A stretch of 64,000 nucleotides of DNA from Exiguobacterium flavidum (GCF_003344535.1 NZ_QPKS01000008.1:82370-146369), one strand, 5' to 3'. Positions 43,309 to 53,797 are shown, numbered from the stretch's first letter. Notes: generated by a model from the letters alone, not told the origin. Numbers and translations: made by a program.

Positions 43309-44705
43309 CTCGACGTATAGGGGAGGAAGACGATGAAGGTCGTGTACGACTCCCCATCCGATTGTGCCGTCAGCTTCCCGCCATGGAGACGGACGATCTG
43401 GTCGGCGATCGCAAGGCCGAGGCCGCTGCCTCCGGTAAGGCGGGACCTCGACTTCTCGACCCGGTACAAACGGTCGAAGATATGCGGGAGGTCCTGTTCC
43501 GGGATTCCTTTCCCGTCGTCCGCGATGATATATTCCAGACCGTCGTCTCGCAACGTCACGTCGAACGTTACCTGATTCGCTTCGCTGTGCTCGATCGCGT
43601 TATGGGCGATCGACCGGAACACCTGCAGGATCCGGTCGCGATCGAGATCGAGCAACACGTCTTGTCTCGGACAATCCGCCCGGCTCAAGAAGCGGATCGC
43701 CGTCACCCGGAACATGTTGCTCAGCAGACGTTCCAGGTCATGGCAAAGCTCATCCCCGCGGACATTCTGGCGGTGAAGCGTGAATGTGTTCTCATCCAAT
43801 TGCGCCAGCTGGAACGCATTCTCGACCATCTCCGTCAGTGCTTGACTCTCCTCTAGGATCGTCTGGATGGACTGTTTCTTGAGTGCGGGAGGAGTCCCCG
43901 GTTTCGAGGCGATTTCTGCGTATCCCCGCAAATAAGTGAGCGGTGTCTTGATCTCGTGGGCCAAATCCGACAAAAAGCGGTTTCGCTCCTTGCGAAGACG
44001 AGCCAGTTCAAGCGACATGGACTCGATCGAGCGAGCGAGTTCTCCGATTTCATCCTCCCGAGAAGTAGGTAGCCTCAGCTCTTCAGGATTTTTCAAAACG
44101 TCTTCAGTCGCGCGCCGTAGCAGCCGAATCGGATTCGAAATCAGCCGGCTGAGCAGAACGAATGTCGCGATGGTGATGATCAAGGCGACACCTGTGATGT
44201 ACAGGAAGCGGAACTGGAGACGGTGGCTGATGCCATGGATGATTTCAGTCGGCAGGAACATGTAGACGTATCCGTCGAGCGATTCCTCGCCTGACACGAT
44301 CGGCGTCCTGACCGCTAGATACGGTCTGTTCTCCCAGTCATCATCGATCACCACGGTCTGATCGGTTTTTCCGCTGACAGCGTCCATCCGGACCAAATCG
44401 GATAAAGCCTCAGGAAACTGTGCAGAGGTTTTTAGTACCCGCTGGTCCGAAGAAGTGATCGCGACCTTCGTATCCGTCTCGCTCTCCATCGCCGCCACGT
44501 GGCTGATCGTCTCCTGCGTGAAGCTCGATGACAGGACATGGGAGTGACTTTCCGCCCGTGACTCGAGTCGATTGATTTCTTCCGTCACCCGCTCCCCGAG
44601 CAGCGTGTGATAGAGCAGCAGGAACAATACCCCTTCGATCAATAGCGTCGTCAACAGAAAGATCAGGCTGATTCGAAACGGCAGGCTCTTCCAACGTAAT
44701 TTCAT
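43293..44705 (-). CDS. HAMP-domain sensor histidine kinase
   Basis: A 470-residue membrane kinase. Helix 1 at ~12-32, external sensor ~35-165, helix 2 at ~167-187, HAMP ~188-240. The H-box is FLSDLAHEIKTPLTYLRG (His250), the N-box FRSIAHNAIEHSEANQV, then DDGKGIPEQDL and GGSGLGLAIADQIV. It overlaps the response regulator gene by 4 bases (ATGA). The external region contains no obvious metal ligands, so the signal is not known; the neighbourhood suggests a link to copper or the envelope, but only by position. Confidence 0.93.
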   Translation of the reverse strand: MKLRWKSLPFRISLIFLLTTLLIEGVLFLLLYHTLLGERVTEEINRLESRAESHSHVLSSSFTQETISHVAAMESETDTKVAITSSDQRVLKTSAQFPEALSDLVRMDAVSGKTDQTVVIDDDWENRPYLAVRTPIVSGEESLDGYVYMFLPTEIIHGISHRLQFRFLYITGVALIITIATFVLLSRLISNPIRLLRRATEDVLKNPEELRLPTSREDEIGELARSIESMSLELARLRKERNRFLSDLAHEIKTPLTYLRGYAEIASKPGTPPALKKQSIQTILEESQALTEMVENAFQLAQLDENTFTLHRQNVRGDELCHDLERLLSNMFRVTAIRFLSRADCPRQDVLLDLDRDRILQVFRSIAHNAIEHSEANQVTFDVTLRDDGLEYIIADDGKGIPEQDLPHIFDRLYRVEKSRSRLTGGSGLGLAIADQIVRLHGGKLTAQSDGESYTTFIVFLPYTSRTPFV

Positions 44706-45376
44706 TGATGTCGTCCCTCCGCCCAGCGATAGCCGCGTCCCCAGACGGTCTTCAAGTAGTCATCGATCGGGAAACCGGCTTCCCCGAGCTTGTCACGGAT
44801 CATCCGGATGTGGGCATCGACCGTCCTCGGGTCGGACTCGGAGGAGTACGGCCAGACGAGCTCATACAGGTCGAGCCGATTGTACAGGCGGTTCGGATGC
44901 TGCAAGAAGAGCTTCAGGATGGCGGTCGCCTTAGGCGTCATGAGAATCTCTTCGTCACGGTAGAGGATACGGCCGCTGTCCTCCTCATAGCGGAGTTCGG
45001 CATAGCTCTGATTCGTCGCACGGCTTCTTCTCAACACGGCCCGGATACGAGCCAGCAGGACGTTCCCGTCAAAAGGTTTCGTCACGTAATCATCTGCCCC
45101 GGCGTCCAGTCCGCGAATCGTCGAATCACTGTCAGACCGTGCCGTCAGCAAGACGACCGGAAGCGTGGCGTCGAGTGCTTTGATTCGTCGACAGAGGGTG
45201 ATGCCGTCAATCCCCGGCATCATGATGTCGACGATGACCAGATCCGGCCGCTCCGAGATCTTTTCGAGTGCTTCTTTTGCATCCTTCGCCTCGATGCACG
45301 TATAGCCGTCCCCTTCAAGAAACAGGCGCAGCAGGCGCCGCATCTTTTCTTCGTCATCGACGATCATGATGTTCAT
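44702..45376 (-). CDS. OmpR-family response regulator
   Basis: A 224-residue regulator. The receiver domain has VDDEEK at the start, the phosphoacceptor Asp50 in LVIVDIMMPGIDG, LLTARSD, and KPF at ~104. The C-terminal winged helix (DSGRILYRDEEILMTPKATAILKLFLQHP...YLKTVWGRGYRW) binds DNA. It is the first gene of the two-component operon and partners the histidine kinase that overlaps it by four bases. Confidence 0.95.
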   Translation of the reverse strand: MNIMIVDDEEKMRRLLRLFLEGDGYTCIEAKDAKEALEKISERPDLVIVDIMMPGIDGITLCRRIKALDATLPVVLLTARSDSDSTIRGLDAGADDYVTKPFDGNVLLARIRAVLRRSRATNQSYAELRYEEDSGRILYRDEEILMTPKATAILKLFLQHPNRLYNRLDLYELVWPYSSESDPRTVDAHIRMIRDKLGEAGFPIDDYLKTVWGRGYRWAEGRHQ

Positions 45377-45406
45377 TAGACATTCCTCCTCTTCGTACTT
45401 CGACTC

Positions 45407-45449
45407 AAAAAAGACCGCTTCACATGATTGTTTTTACGTGAAGGGGTCT
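45407..45449 (-). terminator. Terminator of the gal operon
   Basis: Arms AAGACCGCTTCAC and GTGAAGGGGTCTT pair (one mismatch) around a 15-base loop. On the minus strand six T follow. It lies just past the galR stop. Confidence 0.85.
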
Positions 45450-45459
45450 TCGGATATCT

Positions 45460-46458
<999 letters not shown>

Positions 46459-46474
46459 TCATTTCTCCCCTATA

Positions 46475-47500
46475 CTATTCAGTCGTTAACGCGTAGACCG
46501 TCGTCGCCTCGTATGTCTTCCCCGGGACGAGAAGCGTATCCGGGCTCGCGGTCCGGTTCATCTCGTCCGGCAAGAACTGGGCTTCAAGACAAATCGCACC
46601 ATATTGCGGAATCGCACCTTCTGCAAGCACGATCGAGCCATCCAGCTGATTGCCCGTATAGACCACAAGGACCGGCAAATCCGTCTTGACCGCGAGGCGC
46701 CTGCCGGTCGACCCGTCGAACAGCGTCGCCTGCACCTGGCCGGATGGTCCGCTCAGGAAGAACGGATGGTCATAGCCACCCTGCGCCCGCTCGAGTTGCT
46801 CATCGAGGCGATGGAACCCTTCGCCGAGGAGGCGTGGCGTCCGAAAATCGAACAGCGTTCCTTCGACCGCGATTTTTTCGCCTGTCGGAATCGAGTCTTC
46901 CCGGATCGGCGCGAAATGCTCCGCCTCGATCTGCAATTCCTGTGAAGCGATCGACTCGCCGATTTTACCGAGCTGAAAGTAGCTGTGGTTCGTCAAGTTG
47001 CAGATCGTCGCCTCGCTCGTCGACGCCCGGTACGTGATGATGAGCTCATCCTGGTCCGTCAGCTCATAGGTGACCTCGATTTCAAGATCGCCCGGATACC
47101 CTTCCTCCATATCGGCACTCGTCCGGCTGAGGACGAGCTTCTGCCCTTCCGCCTCGACCTGCCAGACGTGACGGTCGAAACCCCGTTCGCCCCCGTGCAG
47201 GTGGTTCGCCCCATCGTTCTGTGCGAGCTCGTAAGTCCTGCCGTCGATCCGGCATCGTCCGTCCGCGATCCGTCCGGCATGCCGACCGACGATCGCCCCG
47301 AAATACGGTGACTGTGCGACATACTCTTCCATCGTCTCGAAACCGAGGACGATGTTCGAGAAGTTGCCGGCGCGGTCCGGCGCCATCCACTTGCGGATGA
47401 TTCCTCCGTAGCTCAGGACGGAGATGGCATGGTTGTTTTCGTTGCATATAGTATATTCGAAAATCGGTTCATTGTTCAAATGCCCGAACAGACGCTTCAT
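46475..47500 (-). CDS. galM: Aldose 1-epimerase (galactose mutarotase)
   Basis: A 341-residue beta-sandwich enzyme that interconverts alpha and beta galactose. Visible are GRHAGRIADGRCRIDGRTYELAQNDGANHLHGGERGFDR with the family's Asn and His residues, and the later TNHSYFQLG with the catalytic His. It starts 32 bases inside the galT gene, with GGGGGAG 6 bases upstream. Fourth gene of the Leloir operon. Confidence 0.93.
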   Translation of the reverse strand: MKRLFGHLNNEPIFEYTICNENNHAISVLSYGGIIRKWMAPDRAGNFSNIVLGFETMEEYVAQSPYFGAIVGRHAGRIADGRCRIDGRTYELAQNDGANHLHGGERGFDRHVWQVEAEGQKLVLSRTSADMEEGYPGDLEIEVTYELTDQDELIITYRASTSEATICNLTNHSYFQLGKIGESIASQELQIEAEHFAPIREDSIPTGEKIAVEGTLFDFRTPRLLGEGFHRLDEQLERAQGGYDHPFFLSGPSGQVQATLFDGSTGRRLAVKTDLPVLVVYTGNQLDGSIVLAEGAIPQYGAICLEAQFLPDEMNRTASPDTLLVPGKTYEATTVYALTTE

Positions 47501-48983
47501 CCTCGACTCCCCCTTGCTGATTGACGGTCTCGACGAAACGGATCACGCCGGCATATCCGGTTTCATCCTGCTTGTAGACCCCGCAGTCCTCGAGACCTTT
47601 CAAAAATTTCTTTCCGACCGCCTGATGGACAAATACTTCTGCGTCGCCATTCATCGATCGTTTTAAAGCCGCTGCCCACTCCTGATGAATCGCGGCCACG
47701 TTGGTTTCCTCCCCTTCAAGGAAGCGGGTGACCTCCTGAAGTTCGGACTCGAGGCGAGCAGGCAGGACGGCGAGCCCCATCACTTCGATCAAACCGATGT
47801 TCTCGCGCTTGATGTGATGGACGTCCTCGTGCGGATGGAAGATTCCCATCGGATGCTCCGCAGTCGTCCGATTGTTGCGAAGGACGAGATCAAGCTCGAA
47901 TTGCTTCCCGCGTTTCCGCGCGATAGGCGTGATCGAGTTGTGCGGCTGATCCGTGACGGCCTGTATTCCGAGCTCTTCGTCCGAGTAGGAACGCCACTGC
48001 TCTAGGATATGCGAAGCCGCTGTCTTCAGCTGGTCCTTGTCCGCTGCGCGCAACCGGATGACGGAGAGCGGCCATTTCAGATAGACCGCTTCGACTGAAG
48101 GAAAAGCCGCAAAACGGAGCGGGAACAACTCCTCTGCCCGCGCCATCGCGAAATCATGACGTCCCCCCTGATAGTGGTCGTGTGACAGAATCGACCCGCC
48201 GACGATCGGCAAGTCCGCGTTCGAGCCGGCGAAGTAATGCGGGAACTGCTCCACGAAATCGAGCAGGCGCTCGAACGTCCCCCGATCGATCACCATGTCG
48301 CGATGGTCTTCTGACAGGAGGATGCAGTGCTCGTTGTAGTAGACGTAAGGCGAGTACTGGAAGTACCAGGGCTGGCCGCCGAGCGTAAGCGGGATCACGC
48401 GGTGGTTCGAGCGCGCCGGATGGTCCAGACGTCCCGCGTACCCTTCGTTTTCGACGCACAGCAGGCACTTCGGATAGCCTTCTTCCCCTGCTGCCGGCCG
48501 CATTCGTTTTTGCCGGGCGATCTCGGCCGGGTCTTTCTCGGGCTTAGACATGTTGATCGTGATGTCGAGTTCACCGTACTCCGTATCGACCTGGTAGGAG
48601 ATGTTCTTCGCGATGCGCGCCGTCTGGATATAGTTCGACGCCTGCGACAGCTGATAGAAGAAAGACGTCGCTTCAGACGGATCATGCTGATACTTCAGCC
48701 GGAACGTCCCTTCGATGTCGGACGGCTTCGAGACGAACACGTCCATCACCTTGGCGGCGAGTATCTCCTTCTCTTCGAGGAAGTTCCCGATCAGGCCGTT
48801 CGCGACGGACGCTTCCGTGAGCGATTCGAGCAGTTCCGGGATCGTACCGGCGGCGCGCCCAACTTCAAGCGGCTTGACCTGCAGCAGGTCGAGCAAGCGG
48901 TTTCGGCAATAGATGGCGTCACGCGGCGTGATCACCCCATGCCGTTCGGCTTCCTCGATCAGTCCGTTGATTTGTTCGTTCAT
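47469..48983 (-). CDS. galT: UDP-glucose:hexose-1-phosphate uridylyltransferase (Firmicutes class)
   Basis: A 504-residue enzyme of the long GalT class found in Bacilli and lactobacilli. The start MNEQINGLIEEAERHG at 48983 is preferred because AGGTGG precedes it. Motifs include a Cys-rich KCLLCVENEGYAGR and GGSILSHDHYQGGRHDF with the catalytic His pair. It transfers UMP from UDP-glucose to galactose-1-phosphate. It overlaps galE by four bases and galM by 32. Confidence 0.93.
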   Translation of the reverse strand: MNEQINGLIEEAERHGVITPRDAIYCRNRLLDLLQVKPLEVGRAAGTIPELLESLTEASVANGLIGNFLEEKEILAAKVMDVFVSKPSDIEGTFRLKYQHDPSEATSFFYQLSQASNYIQTARIAKNISYQVDTEYGELDITINMSKPEKDPAEIARQKRMRPAAGEEGYPKCLLCVENEGYAGRLDHPARSNHRVIPLTLGGQPWYFQYSPYVYYNEHCILLSEDHRDMVIDRGTFERLLDFVEQFPHYFAGSNADLPIVGGSILSHDHYQGGRHDFAMARAEELFPLRFAAFPSVEAVYLKWPLSVIRLRAADKDQLKTAASHILEQWRSYSDEELGIQAVTDQPHNSITPIARKRGKQFELDLVLRNNRTTAEHPMGIFHPHEDVHHIKRENIGLIEVMGLAVLPARLESELQEVTRFLEGEETNVAAIHQEWAAALKRSMNGDAEVFVHQAVGKKFLKGLEDCGVYKQDETGYAGVIRFVETVNQQGGVEDEASVRAFEQ

Positions 48984-49981
48984 TTCATTTCCACCTCTCG
49001 ATAGCCTTCCGGATGGGCCTGATGCCACTTCCAGGCGTCCTCGATGATGCGGCGCACGTCCGTCCGGGTGGGATGCCAGCCAAGCACCCGTTTCGCCTTG
49101 TCCGAGGAGGCGATGAGCCGTGCCGGATCACCGGCACGGCGTTCCTGCTCGACCGCCGGGATGGCGTGTCCCGTCACCTGACGTGCCTGATCGATCATCT
49201 CCCGTACCGAGAATCCGGTGTTCGAGCCGAGATTGAAGATGTCGCTCTCCCCGCCCTTCTTCAAGTAGCCGAGGGCGAGCAGATGGGCGTCGATCAAGTC
49301 CTCGATGTGGATGTAGTCGCGGATGCATGTGCCGTCCGGCGTCTCATAGTCCGTCCCGAAGATCGCGATCGACGCGCGCTTGCCGTTCGCGACCTCGAGC
49401 ACGAGCGGCAACAGATGCGTCTCCGGCTGATGGTCTTCCCCGATCGTCCCATCAGCGCGCGCGCCTGCTACGTTGAAGTAGCGAAGCGCGACGAAACGGA
49501 TACCGTGCGCGGATTCCGTCCACCGCATCATCCGCTCCATCGCGAGCTTCGTTTCGCCGTAGGCCGAAGTCGGATCCGTCTTCGCCTCTTCCGTGATCGG
49601 CATGATCGTCTGCTCGCCGTATGTCGCAGCGGTCGAAGAGAAGACGATCCGCTTGACCTGGTGTGCGGCCATCGCTTCAAGCAGGCACTGCGTCCCATGC
49701 ACGTTATTATCGTAGTACTTCAAAGGTCTTTCCATCGATTCACCGACGAGTGAGTTCGCGGCGAAGTGGATCACCTGTTCGATTTCTTCTGCCGAGAAGA
49801 CGCGATCGAGGAATGCCCGGTCACGAATGTCTCCTGCGTAGAACGTCGCCCCTGAATGGACGGCTTGCCTGTGCCCCGTCTCCAGATTGTCGATCACGAC
49901 GACGGCTTCCCCGCGGTCGATCAACTGATGAACCGCGTGTGAACCGATATACCCTGCTCCGCCTACCACTAATGTCGACAT
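48980..49981 (-). CDS. galE: UDP-glucose 4-epimerase
   Basis: A 333-residue short-chain dehydrogenase. The NAD site is VVGGAGYIGSHAVHQL at the N-terminus, and the catalytic Ser/Tyr/Lys set appears as SSTAATYG and SAYGETK. It regenerates UDP-glucose from UDP-galactose. It follows galK directly (the galK stop and galE start overlap by a base) and overlaps galT by four. Confidence 0.95.
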   Translation of the reverse strand: MSTLVVGGAGYIGSHAVHQLIDRGEAVVVIDNLETGHRQAVHSGATFYAGDIRDRAFLDRVFSAEEIEQVIHFAANSLVGESMERPLKYYDNNVHGTQCLLEAMAAHQVKRIVFSSTAATYGEQTIMPITEEAKTDPTSAYGETKLAMERMMRWTESAHGIRFVALRYFNVAGARADGTIGEDHQPETHLLPLVLEVANGKRASIAIFGTDYETPDGTCIRDYIHIEDLIDAHLLALGYLKKGGESDIFNLGSNTGFSVREMIDQARQVTGHAIPAVEQERRAGDPARLIASSDKAKRVLGWHPTRTDVRRIIEDAWKWHQAHPEGYREVEMK

Positions 49982-51168
49982 CAGACTTCCTCCTTTAGTT
50001 CACCTAAGTTCAATTCATGTGCGCCTTCACCGATCGATGCCGCGTAGAAGGTCGGCGCGTAACCGACTTCCTCGCGGTAGCGGCGTTCCACCGCTTCCAT
50101 GAATCCATCCATCCCGTCAGTCGGGACGAGCGCGATGGCACATCCGCCAAACCCTGCGCCGGTCATCCGTGCACCGACAGCACCGTTGTCCCACGCCGCC
50201 TCGACGAGCGTATCCAGTTCGACACCGGTCACTTCATAGTCGTCCCGCAGCGAGACATGCGAGGCGTTCATCAGTCGCCCGAACTCCTCGAGCCAGTTCG
50301 CCTTCAGGGCGACGAGCGCCTTGAGCGTCCGGTCGTTTTCATAGACGGCATGGCGCGCCCTCTTGATGAGCACCTCGTCACCGATCGCCTGCCGGACACG
50401 TTCGAAATCAGCCGGGCTCACGTCCCCGAGCGCCTTCACCGGCAAGACTGACTGTAAGCGCCGCAGCGCCTCCTCACATTCAGTCCGGCGTTCGTTGTAT
50501 TTCGACTCCGCCAGTTCACGGCGCTTGTTCGTGTTCATGATGACGATCGAAAGTCCGTCGAGGTCGACCGGTGCATATTCGCATTCGAGCGTGTCACAGT
50601 CGAGGAGCATCGCATGCCCCGCCTTGCCCATCCCGATCGCGAACTGATCCATGATGCCGCTGTTGACCCCGATATACTCGTTTTCGGCCCGTTGACCGAG
50701 CTTGACGAGTTCGATCGGCTCCACGCCGAGTCCATAGAGCGCGTTCAGACCGAACGCCGTCGCGAGTTCGATCGAGGCGGACGAAGAGAGCCCCGCTCCG
50801 TTCGGGATGTTCCCGAAAAACCACATGTCGACGCCGTGCAAGGTCTGCCCCGTCCGCTCCCGCAGCAAGGAGAGCATCGCTTTCGGATAATTCGTCCAGT
50901 CATCCTCCGATCTGAATCCAAGATCGTTCGATCGCCGTTCAACGATGCCTATTTCGGGGAAGTTCTCTGAATAGAAGCGGAAGACATCATCCTCGCGCAT
51001 CGTCATCAAGACATATGTCCCGAACGTCAAGGCAGCCGGAAAGACATGTCCTCCGTTGTAATCCGTGTGCTCTCCAATGAGATTGATTCGGCCTGGTGCG
51101 AAAAAAAGATGTGTCGGTTCTCTCTCGAACAGGCGCTTGAACGACACGACCATTTGTTTCTGATCCAT
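49981..51168 (-). CDS. galK: Galactokinase
   Basis: A 395-residue GHMP kinase, first gene of the gal operon. The galactose signature GRINLIGEHTDYNGGHVFPAAL is at residue ~26, the ATP motif PNGAGLSSSAS at ~115, and GARMTGAGFGGCAIALV near the end. It phosphorylates galactose to galactose-1-phosphate. A cre/GalR-type element (51194-51210) lies 26-42 bases upstream of the start codon. Confidence 0.96.
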   Translation of the reverse strand: MDQKQMVVSFKRLFEREPTHLFFAPGRINLIGEHTDYNGGHVFPAALTFGTYVLMTMREDDVFRFYSENFPEIGIVERRSNDLGFRSEDDWTNYPKAMLSLLRERTGQTLHGVDMWFFGNIPNGAGLSSSASIELATAFGLNALYGLGVEPIELVKLGQRAENEYIGVNSGIMDQFAIGMGKAGHAMLLDCDTLECEYAPVDLDGLSIVIMNTNKRRELAESKYNERRTECEEALRRLQSVLPVKALGDVSPADFERVRQAIGDEVLIKRARHAVYENDRTLKALVALKANWLEEFGRLMNASHVSLRDDYEVTGVELDTLVEAAWDNGAVGARMTGAGFGGCAIALVPTDGMDGFMEAVERRYREEVGYAPTFYAASIGEGAHELNLGELKEEV

Positions 51169-51193
51169 AATGATCCTCCTCGGGCAATAAATA

Positions 51194-51210
51194 AGTAAAC
51201 GCTTTCACAA
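51194..51210. promoter_or_regulatory. GalR/CcpA-type operator before galK
   Basis: AGTAAACGCTTTCACAA reads on the minus strand as TTGTGAAAGCGTTTACT. It is close to a cre site (one end base off) and is nearly the same core as the site before the divergent ABC importer (51428-51442). Either a GalR-like or CcpA protein could bind. Confidence 0.65.
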
Positions 51211-51227
51211 CTCATTCTAATGATTTA

Positions 51228-51389
51228 TTTTACTAAAAGTCAACGTTATTTTACTAATTTTTTCAGCATAAAAAGCCGACTAAAGGTTTATGAAATTTAG
51301 GTACAGTAGCTACAAACACTTAAAAATCCCTCAATACGACCTCCTCTTTCATAGAAAAGAATAAAAACAAGATAAAACTTTTAGTAAAA
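51228..51389. repeat. TTTTA(C/G)TAAAA motifs bracketing the divergent gal / importer promoter region
   Basis: TTTTACTAAAA at 51228-51238 and TTTTAGTAAAA at 51379-51389 are near-palindromes in opposite polarity; as a larger unit TTTACTAAAAGT (51229-51240) is the exact complement of 51377-51388. A third TTTTACTAA follows the first within about 20 bases. They are distinct from the GCG-centred cre-like sites, so a second regulator is possible. Confidence 0.5.
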
Positions 51390-51427
51390 AAATGTTGCAT
51401 TATTTAGCTAAACCCGTTAAATTTTAT

Positions 51428-51442
51428 TTGAAAGCGTTTACA
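51428..51442 (+). promoter_or_regulatory. cre-type site upstream of the sugar importer operon
   Basis: TTGAAAGCGTTTACA fits the Bacillus cre consensus WTGNNARCGNWWWCA at every fixed position. It sits 22 bases before the strong AGGAGGATTCAT ribosome binding site and start of the binding-protein gene, where CcpA or a GalR-like repressor would block transcription. Confidence 0.75.
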
Positions 51443-51464
51443 ACACTTCCTAAGGAGGATTCAT

Positions 51465-52721
51465 ATGAACATCAAAAAACTCGGGGTCGTAGCTTCCACA
51501 GGGCTATTAGTCTTTTCACTCGCAGCGTGTGGCGGAGCCGACTCCTCAAGCGACAACGGCAAGACCCAGATCAAGTTCATCAATGGATTTACAGGCGGCG
51601 ACGGTGCCTACATGACGAAGATCGTCAAAGGCTTCAACGAAAGCCAGGACAAGTACGAGGTCGTCCAGTCCCAAGAGAAGGATCACTATACGAAATACAA
51701 GTCGGGGAACTATGACCTCGTCGTCATCCACGAGACGAACTTGAAGACGTATTCGAAGGATCAACTGATCCAGGACGCAGGACCCTTCATGAAGAAGGCT
51801 GGTCTTAATAAGGAAGACTTCAGCGAGGCAGGTATCCAATCCGGATCGGTCGAAGACCAGATGTACGGTGTCCCGCTCGACATCCATCCGCTGACGATGT
51901 TCTATAACAAGGAATTGACGAAGGAAGCACCTAAGGACTATGCCGAACTCAAGAAACTCGGTGAGACGCTCCAAGCGAAGGATTCGAACCTCTATGCGTT
52001 CGGTCTGCCGTCGACCGGTTTGACGACGTTCTACTTCACGGCAGCAGCCGCGCAGAACGGGATCAACCTCGAGAAGGACGGCTACCTCGACTTCACGCAG
52101 GAGGCGTATGCCGATGCACTGATGCAGTACCACGACATGATCTTCAAGGACAACGCGTCGCCTGACAAGCTCGGTCTCGATGGCGAGTTCCAGGCGTTCA
52201 TGAAGTCAGCGGACGAAGGCGCGAAACAGGCTGCCGTAACAATGACCGGCCCTTGGTACTACCAGGCGGTCAAGGAGAAATACGGCGACAACCTCGGAAT
52301 CGGCGCGATGCCGACTCTGTTCAAGACAGCCGCAACGACTGGGAACGCCCATACGATCTCAGTCGCAGCAGCGGTCAAGGACGACAAAGTGAAGGACGGG
52401 ATCTCCGAGTTCCTGAAATACCTCTACACGCCGGAGAACCTCGCGAACTGGGCTGAGTCGGGCCAAGCGCCTTCCCATCTCGCGACGATCGACTTGATCT
52501 CGAAGGACGCGAAGAAGTACGAACTGGCCGCGAAGAACCAGGAGCAGCTCAAATCCTACGTGGCGGCACCGCGTGTCTATCAGTTCGACGAGCAGCTCCG
52601 CTACATGAACGAAGTCGTCTTCACGAAGTTGACGAACGAACCGAACCTGACAAAAGAGGCGCTCATGAGCGAACTTGAAAAAGCGACGAAAGCCGCAAAA
52701 CAAATCGCAGGTACTCAATAA
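51465..52721 (+). CDS. Sugar ABC transporter substrate-binding lipoprotein (gal locus)
   Basis: A 418-residue family 1 binding protein. The lipobox is LAAC (Cys22) and the mature domain starts QIKFINGFTGGDGAYMTKIVKGF. AAGGAGG precedes the ATG. It is the first gene of the importer operon that diverges from the gal operon and leads into GH43 and GH2 genes, so it probably captures galactose- or arabinose-containing oligosaccharides (inference). A perfect hairpin separates it from the permease genes. Confidence 0.92.
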   Translation: MNIKKLGVVASTGLLVFSLAACGGADSSSDNGKTQIKFINGFTGGDGAYMTKIVKGFNESQDKYEVVQSQEKDHYTKYKSGNYDLVVIHETNLKTYSKDQLIQDAGPFMKKAGLNKEDFSEAGIQSGSVEDQMYGVPLDIHPLTMFYNKELTKEAPKDYAELKKLGETLQAKDSNLYAFGLPSTGLTTFYFTAAAAQNGINLEKDGYLDFTQEAYADALMQYHDMIFKDNASPDKLGLDGEFQAFMKSADEGAKQAAVTMTGPWYYQAVKEKYGDNLGIGAMPTLFKTAATTGNAHTISVAAAVKDDKVKDGISEFLKYLYTPENLANWAESGQAPSHLATIDLISKDAKKYELAAKNQEQLKSYVAAPRVYQFDEQLRYMNEVVFTKLTNEPNLTKEALMSELEKATKAAKQIAGTQ

Positions 52722-52732
52722 GCTGAAGGATG

Positions 52733-52763
52733 AATCAGTGCAGGGTGCCCTGCACTGATTTTT
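52733..52763 (+). terminator. Hairpin between binding-protein and permease genes (attenuator)
   Basis: AATCAGTGCAGGG and CCCTGCACTGATT form a 13-bp perfect stem followed by TTTTTC, a good terminator signal. As it is inside the operon, it likely makes transcription partly stop after the binding-protein gene. Confidence 0.8.
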
Positions 52764-52783
52764 CATGAAGGAGGCTCTTGCCC

Positions 52784-53797
52784 ATGCACATGTCCAACCG
52801 CTCCAAATGGTTTGGGTTCATCTTCGTCGTCCCATTCCTCATCAGCTTTCTCGTCTTCTGGCTGACCCCGCTCCTGTACGGCGTCTGGATCAGCCTGCAC
52901 GACTTCCGCCTCTCGGTCGGAAACAACGGATTCATCGGCTTGAAGAACTATGTCGACATCCTCACGCCGGATACGCTCTACTACAACACCTTCGTCAACG
53001 CACTCAAGAACACGCTCATGTTCATCGTCCTGAGCGTGCCGCCCCTCGTCTTGATCAGCCTCGCCCTCGCCTTGTTGATCGAGCACCTGCCGAAGAAGCT
53101 GAAGACGTTCTTCCGGACGGTCTTCTTCCTGTCCTACTCGATCTCGGTCACGGCCGTCTCCGCCATCTACTTGTGGCTGTTCGGCGCGAACGGCGGATTC
53201 ATCAACAACCTTCTCTTGAAGGCGAAGATGATCGAGGCCCCGATCAACTGGACCGGCGATCAGCCGTACGCCTGGCTCGTCATCGTCATCGCAACTGTCT
53301 GGTGGACGATCGGCTTCAACATGCTGCTCTTCGTCAACGCCCTCGACGAGGTCGACGGTGCGCTCTACGAGGCGGCTGATCTCGACGGCGCGTCCGCATG
53401 GCATAAGTTCCGTTTCATCACGCTTCCTGAGATCCGCAACATCTCGATCTTCGTCATGATCACGACGGTCATCGCCTCGTTCAACCTGTACGGGCAGTCC
53501 CTCCTGATCACGCGAGGCGGTCCGGCCCAGTCGACGACGTCGCTCATCATGGGCATCAACACGACCGTCTTCGGCAACAACCAGCTCGGCGTCGGTTCCG
53601 CGATGGCGCTCCTGATGGGGATCATCATGATGGTCATCACCGGCGTCCAGTACTTTGCGTCGTACCGGAGCGAGAAGGAAGAGGCGCCGCGTCCGCTCGA
53701 AGAGAAGAAACGCTTCAAACGCGCGATCAACCTCGGACCGACGAACGTCAACCAGCAGCCGGCCGCTACGACTGACAAAAAGGAGCGAGAACTATGA
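52784..53797 (+). CDS. Sugar ABC transporter permease (MalF type)
   Basis: A 337-residue permease with six helices; ATG 52784 has AAGGAGG 9 bases before it. The EAA loop reads YEAADLDGASAWHKFRFITLPEIRN. A charged C-terminal tail (KEEAPRPLEEKKRFKRA) follows the last helix. It overlaps the next permease gene by four bases. Confidence 0.93.
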   Translation: MHMSNRSKWFGFIFVVPFLISFLVFWLTPLLYGVWISLHDFRLSVGNNGFIGLKNYVDILTPDTLYYNTFVNALKNTLMFIVLSVPPLVLISLALALLIEHLPKKLKTFFRTVFFLSYSISVTAVSAIYLWLFGANGGFINNLLLKAKMIEAPINWTGDQPYAWLVIVIATVWWTIGFNMLLFVNALDEVDGALYEAADLDGASAWHKFRFITLPEIRNISIFVMITTVIASFNLYGQSLLITRGGPAQSTTSLIMGINTTVFGNNQLGVGSAMALLMGIIMMVITGVQYFASYRSEKEEAPRPLEEKKRFKRAINLGPTNVNQQPAATTDKKEREL

